DNA of 64,000 bases from Hyphomicrobiaceae bacterium (GTDB lineage: Bacteria; Pseudomonadota; Alphaproteobacteria; Rhizobiales; Hyphomicrobiaceae), in the NCBI GenBank assembly GCA_020638035.1, contig JACKJI010000003.1, forward strand, positions 1 through 64,000, in the 5' to 3' direction. The notes under the pieces were generated by a model. The model saw only the letters and a list, made by a program, of their open reading frames with translations. It was not told where the DNA came from and made no database searches. The stretch's first letter is position 1, and every line of letters starts with the position of its first letter. This document shows positions 16,847-25,455 of the stretch, in pieces. The translations under genes and the position numbers were made by a program.

Positions 16847-18742
16847 TTACCTCGTCGACTTCAATCGCTCTGCTTTTTGTGCGTCATACCACCAAGTGTC
16901 AATGACGCCGCGGGCGTATCTGGGTTTTACGGCGGGTCGCGAGAAACGGTTCCAGTAGGCGAGATTGTGCGAAGCCTTGTACCAGTGGGGCACCCAATAG
17001 TGGCCGGCACGCAAGACCCGGTCGACCGCGCGTGCGGCCGTCTCCAGTTCCGCGCGGCTTCGCGCTGCCATGATGCGCTCGATCAGGGCATCAACGACCG
17101 GATCGGCGATGGCGGCGAGGTTGAAGCTGCCGTCCGTCTTGGCCGCCTCCGAACCCCAGAAGGACTTGAGTTCGACGCCGGGCGTGAGCTGCATGGCGTA
17201 GCGCTTGGTCGTCAGATCGAAGTCGAACGACTTGACGCGCCGCTCATACTGCGCCGGATCGACCCGGCGCAGCGTGGCATCAACGCCGATCGCCCTGAGG
17301 TTCTTGATGTAGGGGAGTATGATACGTTCGAAGGACGGGGAGAAGTCCAGGATCTCGACGGTGAGAGGTTCGCCTGCGGCATTGGTGCGGACAGGCCCTT
17401 TTTGAGCCCATCCCGCCTCCTCCAGAAGTCGCGAGGCCTCGCGCAGAAGACGGCGATCGGAGCCAGACCCGTCGCTCAGCGGTGGCGATGCCACTTCGCC
17501 GAACACCTCTGGCGGGAGTTTGTCGCGATAAGGTTCGAGCAGGGCGAGTTCGTCCGCCGGGGGCTTGCCCTCGGCCTTCATCGCCGAGTTCTCGAAGAAG
17601 CTCGCCGTTCGTTTGTAGAGGCCATAGAAAAGGTTCTTGTTGGTCCACTCGAAATCGAAGGCGAGGCCCAGTGCGTTCCTGACGCGCACATCCTTGAACT
17701 TGTCGCGGCGTGTGTTGATGAAGAAGCCCTGCGCTCCCGATGGCGTCTCGTCGGGGAGGCTTTCCTTGATCATGCGGCCATCGGCGACGGCTGGAATGTC
17801 GTAGGCCGTAGCCCAATCGACAGAGGTGAATTCCTCGCGGAAGTCGAAGGTCCCTGACTTGAGGTTGGTGAGTTCCGCGGTACGGTCGCGGAAGTACTCG
17901 TAGCGGATCTCGTCGAAGTTGAAACGACCGCGGTTGACGGGCAGGTCCTTGGCCCAATAGTCCTCGCGCCGCTTGTAGAGCACGAACGTGCCGGCCTTGT
18001 GATCGGCGATGGCGTAGGGGCCTGAGCCGAGCGGCGGGATTAGCGACGTCTCCTCGAACTTGTGGCGCGTGTAGAACGCCTTCGACAGGACGGGCAGCGT
18101 TGCCACGTTGATCGGCAGATCGCGGATCAGCGTTCCCTTGAAGGTGTAGCGAACGGTATGCGCATCGATCGCTTCGGCTTTTTCGACGTCGCGCAGCGAG
18201 ATGCGGAAACTCGGGTGTCCCTTTTCCTTCAGCGCCGTGAACGAGAAGGCGACATCCTCGGCGGTGACGGCAGAGCCATCGGCGAAGCGCGCTTCGGGGC
18301 GCAATGCAAAGGTGACGGACAAACCGTCCTCGGCGACGTCGGCGCTCCGTGCGACAAGGCCATAGACGGCGTCTGGCTCATCGTCGGCGCGCACCATCAG
18401 GCTGTCGAACAAGTGCTCCAGCCCCTGGGCGGCATCGCCTTTCAGAATGTAGCCGTTGAAGCTGTCGAAGGTGATGCGGCCAGCCGGGCCGACGAGCGAG
18501 AGGCGCCCGCCTTTGGGCGCGTCGGGGCTCGCATAGGAGAAATGCTGGAAACTGGACGGATAGGTCAACGGTCCGAAGATCGATAGACCATGGCGCGGCT
18601 CGGCGGCTGCCGTGTGGGCCGACGGCGGTAAGACCACCCCGAGCGCAAGCACGATGGTGGCCCACAGGCCGGCACTCCGGCGCGGCCCCCTGATTGCCGG
18701 GCACTCGGCGGAGCTGCATTCAAGCGGCCGCCGCGTGCTCAT
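16847..18742 (-). CDS. Oligopeptide-binding periplasmic protein, YejA-like (second copy)
   Basis: The 631-residue protein has an N-terminal signal segment (about residues 22-45, with LWATIVLALGVVL) and then a family 5 solute-binding fold. Its motifs are GLSIFGPLTYPSSFQHFSY, SPDAPKGG, PEARFADGSAVTAEDVAFSF, PLGSGPYAI, VRNALGLAFDFEW and a C-terminal HNLAYWNRF...YARGVIDTWWYD. The start ATG at 18742 overlaps the stop of the upstream paralogue as ATGA, implying coupled translation. It probably delivers peptides to the same YejBE channel as its neighbour, with a different substrate range. The frame is open further upstream but the overlap and signal peptide fix this start. Confidence 0.93.
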   Translation of the reverse strand: MSTRRPLECSSAECPAIRGPRRSAGLWATIVLALGVVLPPSAHTAAAEPRHGLSIFGPLTYPSSFQHFSYASPDAPKGGRLSLVGPAGRITFDSFNGYILKGDAAQGLEHLFDSLMVRADDEPDAVYGLVARSADVAEDGLSVTFALRPEARFADGSAVTAEDVAFSFTALKEKGHPSFRISLRDVEKAEAIDAHTVRYTFKGTLIRDLPINVATLPVLSKAFYTRHKFEETSLIPPLGSGPYAIADHKAGTFVLYKRREDYWAKDLPVNRGRFNFDEIRYEYFRDRTAELTNLKSGTFDFREEFTSVDWATAYDIPAVADGRMIKESLPDETPSGAQGFFINTRRDKFKDVRVRNALGLAFDFEWTNKNLFYGLYKRTASFFENSAMKAEGKPPADELALLEPYRDKLPPEVFGEVASPPLSDGSGSDRRLLREASRLLEEAGWAQKGPVRTNAAGEPLTVEILDFSPSFERIILPYIKNLRAIGVDATLRRVDPAQYERRVKSFDFDLTTKRYAMQLTPGVELKSFWGSEAAKTDGSFNLAAIADPVVDALIERIMAARSRAELETAARAVDRVLRAGHYWVPHWYKASHNLAYWNRFSRPAVKPRYARGVIDTWWYDAQKAERLKSTR

Positions 18743-20652
18743 CGGCGCGCGCCCGCCGCAGCATCCTTTTGGGCGTCGTACCACCAGGGGACGACGGTGC
18801 CAGGCGACTGTGAGGGCTGCTTCTCGGGCCGCCCGTAGCGATTCCATGAGGCAATGCGGTCGTAGGGGTAGTACCACTGCGGCACGACGTAGTGGTTCCA
18901 CAGCAGCACTCGGTCGAGGGCGCGCGTCGCGGCGACAAGCTCGGCACGGTCCTTTGCGAGAATGATGCGGTCGATCAGCATGTCGACGGCTGGGTTGGCA
19001 ATGCCGACCACGTTGCGGCTGCCTTCGCGCTTGGCCGCCTCCGAGCCCCAGAATTCGCGCTGCTCGTTGCCCGGCGAATGTGACTGGCTGAACGAGCCGA
19101 TGACGATGTCGAAATCGAAAGAGTCGAGGCGGCGCTTGTATTGGGAGGTGTCGACGATGCGGGCGCTGGCATCGACACCGATCTTCTTAAGGTCCTCGAT
19201 ATAGGGCAGGACAATGCGCTCGAAATCCGGATTGACCAGCAGGAACTCAGCTTTCAGCGGCTCACCTTGGGCATTTGCGAGCCGGCCCTGCTTGATCGTC
19301 CAGCCTGCCTCACCCAGCAGCTTGATCGCTTCACGCATGTTCGTGCGGTGATCGCCGGAATTCGTGGCATCCGGATTTTTCCAGGGAGCGGTGAACACCT
19401 CCTTGGGAAGCGGGTGCTTGGCGGCGACCGCTTCCAGGATCTCTTTCTCGCGGTCTTGGGGAAGTCCGGTCGCGGCCAGCTCCGAGTTGGCAAAGAAGCT
19501 GTCGGTACGGATGTACTGGCCGTAGAACAGCGTCTTGTTCAGTGTTGCGAAGTCGAAGGCAAGATTGAACGCGTTGCGCACTCGGGCATCGGCGAACTGT
19601 GCCCGTCGCGTATTGAGCACGAAGGCCTGCATGCCGGCGACCCGAGCGTGCTTGAGCTGCTCTTTCTTGACGTGCCCATTCTTGACGGCATCGAAGCCAT
19701 ACTGTGTCGCCCAGCGGTTGGCACTGCTTTCGTTCCAGATATCGATGTCGCCGCTCTTGAAGGCCTCGAAGGCGGGCGTCACGTCGCGGTAGTAGGCGTA
19801 CGACAGCTCGTCGAAGTTCCACAGTCCCTTCTGTACGGGCAGATCCTTGGCCCAGTAGTCGGCAACGCGCTCGTAGACAATTCTGCGTCCGGCATCGACC
19901 GACTTGATCTTGTAGGGGCCCGAGCCCAGTGGGACTTCCAGCGTTGACTTGGTGATGTCGCGCTTCTCGCCGTCCGCGCCCGTCGCCTCCCAGAAGTGCT
20001 TGGGCAGGATCTCGAGCTGGCCGACGATATGGGGTAATTCGCGGTTGCCCGTGATGTCGAAACGGAATGTCACCTCGTGCTCGCCCGTCTTCTCGGCGCC
20101 AACGACGTTCTTGTAATAGAACGCATACTGCGGATGCGCCGCCTTCATCGCGTTGAGCGAGAAGATGACATCTTCCGGCGTAATCGGCTTGCCGTCGTGC
20201 CAGCGGGCCTCGGGCCTGAGGCCGAACGTGACCGACGAATAGTCATCGGGATAGGACGCCCAAGTGGCGATCAAGGCATATTCCGTCGAAGGCTCGTCGG
20301 CGGAGGTACTCATCAGCGAGTCGTAGATCAATCCGAGGCCGTCGGCGGACTGCCCCTTGATGGAGAAGCGGTTCAGAGAGTCGAAGGTGCCCATCTCCCA
20401 ATTGCGCAGGCGGCCGCCCTTGGGCGCATCTGGATTGGCCCAGTCAAAATGCTTGAAATCCGCCGGCATCTTTGGTTCGCCGACGAGCGAGAGCGCATGA
20501 TGTCGGTGAGCGACTTTGGCGGTGTCCGGGGGCTTGGCGGCATCCTGTGCCGTGGCGGGGATTGTCCCAACTGCGCTCATGAGCAGCGTGAGTGCGAGTG
20601 ACAAGGCGCCTGTTGTGCTGATGCCATACGCGCTTGCAGTCCGCTGATTCAT
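18739..20652 (-). CDS. Oligopeptide-binding periplasmic protein, YejA-like (first copy)
   Basis: The 637-residue protein has a signal peptide (about residues 1-35, cleavage likely after ATAQ) and a family 5 solute-binding domain: HHALSLVGEPKMPADFKHFD, NPDAPKGGRLRNW, PEARWHDGKPITPEDVIFSL, PLGSGPYKI, VADYWAKDLPV, VRNAFNLAFDF, and a C-terminal WNHYVVPQWY. It is the first gene of the five-gene importer operon. Both copies share the same architecture but are clearly diverged, so the duplication is old. In rhizobia a comparable yejA1-yejA2-yejBEF arrangement has been linked to tolerance of antimicrobial peptides; that role here is inference. Confidence 0.93.
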   Translation of the reverse strand: MNQRTASAYGISTTGALSLALTLLMSAVGTIPATAQDAAKPPDTAKVAHRHHALSLVGEPKMPADFKHFDWANPDAPKGGRLRNWEMGTFDSLNRFSIKGQSADGLGLIYDSLMSTSADEPSTEYALIATWASYPDDYSSVTFGLRPEARWHDGKPITPEDVIFSLNAMKAAHPQYAFYYKNVVGAEKTGEHEVTFRFDITGNRELPHIVGQLEILPKHFWEATGADGEKRDITKSTLEVPLGSGPYKIKSVDAGRRIVYERVADYWAKDLPVQKGLWNFDELSYAYYRDVTPAFEAFKSGDIDIWNESSANRWATQYGFDAVKNGHVKKEQLKHARVAGMQAFVLNTRRAQFADARVRNAFNLAFDFATLNKTLFYGQYIRTDSFFANSELAATGLPQDREKEILEAVAAKHPLPKEVFTAPWKNPDATNSGDHRTNMREAIKLLGEAGWTIKQGRLANAQGEPLKAEFLLVNPDFERIVLPYIEDLKKIGVDASARIVDTSQYKRRLDSFDFDIVIGSFSQSHSPGNEQREFWGSEAAKREGSRNVVGIANPAVDMLIDRIILAKDRAELVAATRALDRVLLWNHYVVPQWYYPYDRIASWNRYGRPEKQPSQSPGTVVPWWYDAQKDAAAGARR

Positions 20653-20828
20653 GTTCGCCGAGCCCTTTCTACGTCCGTGATCGATTGTCCGGCTTCGTGT
20701 CCGCGCTGGTCGTCGCCTGCGCGCTCTGCCCGTTTATACGGGGGTAGCCGAGCTTTTTGGCGACCTGAAGTTAAGTTTTTGAAAGATTGTTACATCCGGC
20801 CGGCGTGCACACCCCGTCCAGAGACAGA

Positions 20829-20864
20829 AAAAGCCCCGCCAAGTGATTGGCGGGGCTCGGAAAA
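20829..20864 (-). terminator. Rho-independent terminator of the cytochrome c gene
   Basis: AGCCCCGCCAA and TTGGCGGGGCT form a perfect 11-bp stem with a GTGA loop at about 20832-20857. Read on the minus strand the stem is followed by TTTTTC, so it ends transcription of the cytochrome c gene whose stop is at 20884. Confidence 0.85.
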
Positions 20865-20883
20865 ATTCAGATAGATAGAGGCG

Positions 20884-21432
20884 CTACTTGAGTTTGGTGA
20901 GGTAGGCCAGCAGGTTGGCCAGATCACCGCTGTCAGCGATGCCGCCAAAGGCCATCTTAGTCTTCGGGATGAAGTCTTTCGGCTTGTGCAGGAAAGCGGC
21001 GAGATCCGCCGGCGTCCAGTTGCCGCCCTTTGCCTTCATGTCGTCGGAGTAGCCGAAGCCAGCGACGCCACCCTTGGCACGGCCGACGATGCCATGGAGA
21101 TTGGGGCCGGTCTTATTGGCGCCGCCGCTTTCCACCGTATGGCAGCTGGAGCATTTCTTGAAAACGGCCTCACCAGCTGCTGCATCACCCGTGGCGGCAG
21201 CCGTGGCAACAGCGGCAGCGTCGAAGGCCGGCGCTGCCGGTGCGCCGCCGCCGGCCGCGTGGCCGCCACCCGCGTCGCCGCTGGCGGCGGGCAAGGCATA
21301 GCCGGAGTGGCTTTCCGTGTGTGCCCCATGGCCACCGGTATTGAGATCGATAAAGGTCCTGAAGCCAAAGATGACCAGCAGTGCCGTCAGCACGCCCGCA
21401 GCGATCTTGGTCAGCTCGAAAGAGTCCATCAT
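20884..21432 (-). CDS. Membrane-anchored c-type cytochrome, CycM-like
   Basis: The 182-residue protein begins with an uncleaved N-terminal anchor (residues about 8-27, AAGVLTALLVIFGF). A flexible Gly/Ala/His-rich linker (33-85) and a single class I cytochrome c domain follow. Heme attachment is at CSSCH (94-98), and the distal Met lies in the TKMAFGG stretch near the C-terminus. GPNLHGIVGR is typical. CycM-type cytochromes carry electrons from the bc1 complex to cytochrome oxidase in Hyphomicrobiales. The frame is open 26 codons upstream but the anchor begins directly at the ATG pair at 21432. It has its own terminator. Confidence 0.92.
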   Translation of the reverse strand: MMDSFELTKIAAGVLTALLVIFGFRTFIDLNTGGHGAHTESHSGYALPAASGDAGGGHAAGGGAPAAPAFDAAAVATAAATGDAAAGEAVFKKCSSCHTVESGGANKTGPNLHGIVGRAKGGVAGFGYSDDMKAKGGNWTPADLAAFLHKPKDFIPKTKMAFGGIADSGDLANLLAYLTKLK

Positions 21433-21648
21433 GTTGTCGGGTCTCGGCGTTCGATTGCGATGAGTGTTCGACGTATAGTCGTCGTTGGCGCGACCGCCAA
21501 GGCGGCCCAATTCCGTGCCCGACTATAGGAATTTGCGCCTCGCTTGCAACCAGACTTCCGTTCGTTCTACAGACAGCCGGCGAGGCGAATTGTCACCTCG
21601 TTTTGCGGATCAGGGGGCTTTCTCCCGGCGATCGAGTGCGGAGCGGAA

Positions 21649-22401
21649 ATGCACCCATTGACCGATGTTATCGTCCTCATACCCGCCCGCATGCAGGCGA
21701 CGCGGCTGCCTGGCAAGCCGCTGGCGGACATCGGTGGCGTTCCCATGATCGTTCACGTTCTCAGCCGCGCGACGGAAGCGGGCGTGGGGCGCGTGGCAGT
21801 TGCAACCGATGCAGATGAAATCCGGAATGCGGTGGAAAGTGCCGGTGGCGAGGCCGTCATGACGCGAGCGGACCACGCCAGCGGATCAGACCGGGTGTTC
21901 GAGGCGCTTGGTGCGCTCGATCCACACGGGCAGCATAAGTATGTCGTCAATCTGCAGGGCGATCTGCCGACGCTCGAGCCCCGGCTCATAACCGCCTGCC
22001 TCGCCCCGCTGGCCGATGCTGCCGTCGATATCGCGACGCTCGGGGCCGAAATCACGGAGCCGGAAGAGCGGACCAACCCCAATGTCGTGAAGGTCGTGGG
22101 CACGCCTCTGCAGTCAGCAGACCAGTTGCGCGCACTCTATTTCACGCGCGCGACCGCGCCCTATGGAGAAGGGCCACTCTACCATCATATCGGCATCTAC
22201 GCCTACAGGCGGGCGGCGTTGGAGCGGTTCGTTGGTCTGCCACCCTCGGCGCTGGAACGGCGCGAGCGGCTGGAGCAGTTGCGGGCGCTGGAGGCAGGAA
22301 TGCGCATTGACGTGTCGATCGTTGACACCGTTCCGCTCGGTGTCGATACTCCCGCCGACCTGGAGCGGGCGCGCGCGCTGCTGGCGGCGCGGGGCGTTTG
22401 A
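21649..22401 (+). CDS. kdsB: 3-deoxy-manno-octulosonate cytidylyltransferase
   Basis: KdsB activates KDO with CTP to CMP-KDO for lipopolysaccharide inner-core synthesis. The 250-residue protein has the nucleotide-binding start VIVLIPARMQATRLPGKPL (residues 6-24), GVPMIVHV, ATDADEI, the VNLQGDLPTLEP metal-binding stretch, YHHIGIYAYRR and the C-terminal GVDTPADLERARALL. The ATG at 21649 was chosen from family alignment knowledge and the GAGCGGA just upstream. A longer open frame begins at 21544. The next gene, pheA, follows in the same direction. Confidence 0.95.
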   Translation: MHPLTDVIVLIPARMQATRLPGKPLADIGGVPMIVHVLSRATEAGVGRVAVATDADEIRNAVESAGGEAVMTRADHASGSDRVFEALGALDPHGQHKYVVNLQGDLPTLEPRLITACLAPLADAAVDIATLGAEITEPEERTNPNVVKVVGTPLQSADQLRALYFTRATAPYGEGPLYHHIGIYAYRRAALERFVGLPPSALERRERLEQLRALEAGMRIDVSIVDTVPLGVDTPADLERARALLAARGV

Positions 22402-22525
22402 TCTGCGCCAATCCCTCTTCGCACGACCGAACTCCAATCCATTTCCCATCACAAGCCCCAGCTGCATCATCGATCGTGGTGGACCGGCACGGCGGGCGAG
22501 ATCACTTGTGGACCAACATCAGATC

Positions 22526-23437
22526 ATGCCGACACGAGAGCACGTCAACGAGCAGGGTTCGCGCCGCATCGCCTATCAGGGCGAGCCGGGTGCAAACTCC
22601 CATATTGCCTGCCGCGAGGCATTCGCGGACTTCGATCCGATTGCATACCCGACGTTCGAGGACGCCCTTGCGGCGGTGAAACAGGGGGATGTGGCGTATG
22701 CGATGATCCCGATCGAAAACTCGGTCGCCGGTCGTGTCGCCGACATCCACCATCTGTTGCCCGATGCGGCCCTCTACATCGTCGGCGAACATTTTCTTCG
22801 CGTTCGTCATCAGCTCATGGCGCTGCCTGACGCGACGCTTAGCTCTATCAATCGCGTGATGAGCCATACACAGGCCCTCGGCCAATGCCGCAACACGCTG
22901 CGCCAGCACGGGCTGCGGCCGGTGCCGGAGGCCGACACGGCGGGCTCTGCACGCATGGTGGGCGAGAGCGGCGACACGACGCTGGCAGCGATTGCCTCGT
23001 CTTTGGCTGCCGAGATCTATGGCCTCAAGATTCTGAAGAGCGATGTCGAGGACGAGGACCACAACACCACGCGCTTCGTGATCCTGGCAAGCGAGCCCGA
23101 CGATGCCGACCCGGATGACGGCCCGATCGTGACCACGTTCCTGTTCCGCGTGCGTAACGTGCCGGCTGCGCTCTACAAGGCGCTCGGCGGGTTTGCCACC
23201 AACGGCGTCAATATGACGAAGCTCGAAAGCTACCAGACCGAGGGAACGTTCAACGCGACCATGTTCTTCGCCGACATCGAAGGCCATCCGGCGCAGAGGC
23301 CAGTGCAGCTTGCGCTCGAGGAGTTGTCGTTCTTTTCCAGCGAGGTGAAACTGCTGGGCAGCTACGTGGCAAGCCCTTACCGTCGCGAGGTGGCCGAGCG
23401 TACAGCAGGCATGATGCCCACCCACAATAACGGCTGA
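22526..23437 (+). CDS. pheA: Prephenate dehydratase
   Basis: Prephenate dehydratase converts prephenate to phenylpyruvate in phenylalanine biosynthesis. The 303-residue protein is the monofunctional form. The catalytic domain has RIAYQGEPGANSHIACREAF (residues 13-32), IPIENSVAGRV, a HQLMAL stretch, SHTQALGQC and DEDHNTTRF, which includes the conserved Thr-Arg-Phe. A C-terminal ACT domain (about 205-285) has FRVRNVPAALYKALGGFA and the phenylalanine-sensing KLESYQTEGTF. Upstream GTG at 22508 is an alternative start. kdsB-pheA adjacency is common in alphaproteobacteria. Confidence 0.95.
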   Translation: MPTREHVNEQGSRRIAYQGEPGANSHIACREAFADFDPIAYPTFEDALAAVKQGDVAYAMIPIENSVAGRVADIHHLLPDAALYIVGEHFLRVRHQLMALPDATLSSINRVMSHTQALGQCRNTLRQHGLRPVPEADTAGSARMVGESGDTTLAAIASSLAAEIYGLKILKSDVEDEDHNTTRFVILASEPDDADPDDGPIVTTFLFRVRNVPAALYKALGGFATNGVNMTKLESYQTEGTFNATMFFADIEGHPAQRPVQLALEELSFFSSEVKLLGSYVASPYRREVAERTAGMMPTHNNG

Positions 23438-23487
23438 TGCCGAAGAAGGTCGTAGTCCTGAGCGGATGAAAAGCAGAGGGGAGCCGC

Positions 23488-24237
23488 ATGCGTCTTGATG
23501 GAAAGATCGCCATCGTCACCGGCGGAGCCTCCGGATTCGGCCGTGGTATCGCTGAGCTTTTTGCAGAGGAAGGCGCGCGCGTCATCGTCGCCGACCTCAA
23601 TGGCGCAGCCGCCGCCGATGTCGCCCAGTCGCTCGGGCGCGGCGCAATGGCAGTCGAGGCAGATGTCACCAAGAGCAGCGATGTCCAGCAGCTGATCGCA
23701 ACCGCCGATGAGGTATGCGGCGGGCTCGACATCCTCGTCAACAACGCCGGTTTCACGCACAAGAACCAGTCGCTGATGACGGTCGGCGAGGCAGAATTCG
23801 ATCGCATCTACGCCGTCAACGTCAAGTCGATCTACCTGACGACACTGGCCGCCGTGCCGGTGATGGAGAAGCGAGGCGGTGGCGCCATCATCAACACGGC
23901 CTCGACCGCCGGTGTGCGGCCGCGTCCAGGCCTCACCTGGTACAATGGATCGAAGGGCGCGGTGATCACGCTGACAAAATCGATGGCAGCCGAGCTGGCG
24001 CCCAGGAAGATCCGCGTCAATGCAATCAACCCCGTGATCGGCGAGACCGGCATGCTGGAGCAGTTCATGGGGATGCCCGACACGCCGGAGAACCGCGCCA
24101 AGTTCCTTGCCACGATCCCGTTGGGGCGTATGTCGACGCCACGCGACATCGCCAATGCAGCCCTCTTTCTTGCCGAGCCGGCGGCAAACTTCATCACCGG
24201 CGTGTGCATCGAAGTAGACGGTGGCCGTTGCATCTAG
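23488..24237 (+). CDS. Short-chain dehydrogenase/reductase, FabG-like
   Basis: The 249-residue protein is a classical SDR. It has TGGASGFG (residues 11-18) for NAD(P) binding, an acidic residue after the second strand (VIVADLNG, suggesting NAD preference), NNAG (85-88), the active-site Ser139, and YNGSK with catalytic Tyr152 and Lys156. The C-terminal GVCIEVDGGRCI is the usual family ending. The substrate is not determined by sequence; FabG-like or glucose-dehydrogenase-like oxidoreductases share these features. It follows pheA by 50 bases, with GGGGAG shortly before the ATG. Confidence 0.92.
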   Translation: MRLDGKIAIVTGGASGFGRGIAELFAEEGARVIVADLNGAAAADVAQSLGRGAMAVEADVTKSSDVQQLIATADEVCGGLDILVNNAGFTHKNQSLMTVGEAEFDRIYAVNVKSIYLTTLAAVPVMEKRGGGAIINTASTAGVRPRPGLTWYNGSKGAVITLTKSMAAELAPRKIRVNAINPVIGETGMLEQFMGMPDTPENRAKFLATIPLGRMSTPRDIANAALFLAEPAANFITGVCIEVDGGRCI

Positions 24238-24259
24238 GCGGCCGCAGGTAGGGAGCCGG

Positions 24260-24616
24260 TTATAGCGGCGCCTTGAAGACGAAGAAGGCGCCGAGCGCGA
24301 TCAGCGCAAATCCGACCACATGGTTGATGGTGATCGGCTCGTTCAGGACATAGATCGAGAAGACTGCGAAGACCGCGAAGGTGATCACCTCCTGCATCGT
24401 CTTCAGCTCGGCCGTCGAATAGACTTGGTGGCCGATGCGGTTGGCAGGCACTGCGAAACAGTACTCGATGAAAGCGATGCCCCAGCTCGCCAGGATGACG
24501 ACGATGAGCGGTTTCGTTGTGAACTTCAGGTGGCCGTACCAGGCAAACGTCATGAAGACGTTGGAAAAGACAAGCAGCAGGATCGGCAGCACGTAGGACA
24601 GCACGGCAGACGGCAT
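24260..24616 (-). CDS. DUF486 (DMT superfamily) membrane protein
   Basis: The 118-residue protein has four hydrophobic segments, like a half-size drug/metabolite transporter subunit. Family markers are NVFMTFAWYGHLKF near residue 20, SWGIAFIEYCFAVPANRIGH, the QEVITFAVFAVFSIY helix, and the ending ALGAFFVFKAPL. DUF486 proteins are widespread inner-membrane proteins of unknown substrate. The gene faces the SDR gene and ends 22 bases after its stop; transcription appears independent. Confidence 0.88.
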   Translation of the reverse strand: MPSAVLSYVLPILLLVFSNVFMTFAWYGHLKFTTKPLIVVILASWGIAFIEYCFAVPANRIGHQVYSTAELKTMQEVITFAVFAVFSIYVLNEPITINHVVGFALIALGAFFVFKAPL

Positions 24617-24930
24617 GGGGGCGCTCGCGTTTGACGCCCTACCGATGCAGGGCGCAGAACACTATCGTGCCGCCGTGGGCGTACTCAATCGGTGGGCTCT
24701 CCCGTTTCCCCGGAAAAAAGCAAAACAAAAACCTCGAATGCCGGTCAGATGCCATCGTCTCGAAAGATGCTCTGGAGCGTTCGAGCTAACGCGCGCAGCC
24801 GTTCAACGCTAACAGCGTGCTCACGAAAGAGGGATGAAGAACCGCCGCGATCGTCTGAGACTTCAGCGCGTTTGCAGCGAGCGACGGCGGTGCTGAATGA
24901 GCTTCGGGCGACCGTCTCGGCGCGCGCAGC
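24617..24930. other. Intergenic region between the DUF486 gene and rppH
   Basis: About 310 bases with no supportable gene, no terminator hairpin with a T-run, and no recognised RNA. The DUF486 promoter must lie here. An A-rich stretch at about 24713-24733 is the only compositional oddity. Confidence 0.35.
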
Positions 24931-25437
24931 TCACGCGTCAGTTGCAAGCGGACCCAGCTCGTCGAGCACAGCGCGATAGACCTCGCGCTTGAAGGGCACA
25001 ATGAGATCCATGAGTTCAGAACGTCTGGCCCATCGCCACGCATCGAACTCGATCTCGTGATCGGGTGGCGAAATGTCGATCTCCTGGTCGTCACCAGTGA
25101 AGCGCATGGCGAACCATTTCTGCGTCTGGCCACGGTATTTGCCGCCCCATTTGCTGCCGATCAGCTCGGTTGGCAGGTCATAGTTCAGCCAACGCGGGTG
25201 CTCGGCGATGATCTCGGCGGAGCGGATGCGCGTTTCCTCAAACAACTCGCGCCGGGCGGCGTCGCGTGGGGTCTCTCCCTTGTCGATCCCGCCTTGCGGC
25301 ATCTGCCACCAGGTGCCGTTTTCGATCTTGCTCTTGGCGTCGGAGCGACGACCGAGCCAGATCAGCCCATCGCGGTTCAGCACCATGAGGCCGACACACG
25401 GTCGGTAGGTGAGCTTGTCGATGTCGATCTTGGTCAT
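24931..25437 (-). CDS. rppH: RNA pyrophosphohydrolase (Nudix)
   Basis: RppH removes pyrophosphate from the 5-prime end of mRNAs and starts their decay; older annotations call it dinucleoside polyphosphate hydrolase. The 168-residue protein has YRPCVGLMVLNRDGLIWLGRR at the start, WQMPQGGID, and a complete Nudix box at residues 49-71 with REL and EE metal ligands. The tryptophan-rich C-terminal FDAWRWARRSEL is typical of the family. It lies downstream of the ctpA and hydrolase genes in the same direction, and ctpA-rppH neighbourhood is usual in this order. Confidence 0.95.
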   Translation of the reverse strand: MTKIDIDKLTYRPCVGLMVLNRDGLIWLGRRSDAKSKIENGTWWQMPQGGIDKGETPRDAARRELFEETRIRSAEIIAEHPRWLNYDLPTELIGSKWGGKYRGQTQKWFAMRFTGDDQEIDISPPDHEIEFDAWRWARRSELMDLIVPFKREVYRAVLDELGPLATDA

Positions 25438-25455
25438 GTCCTGATGTCGGGAGAG

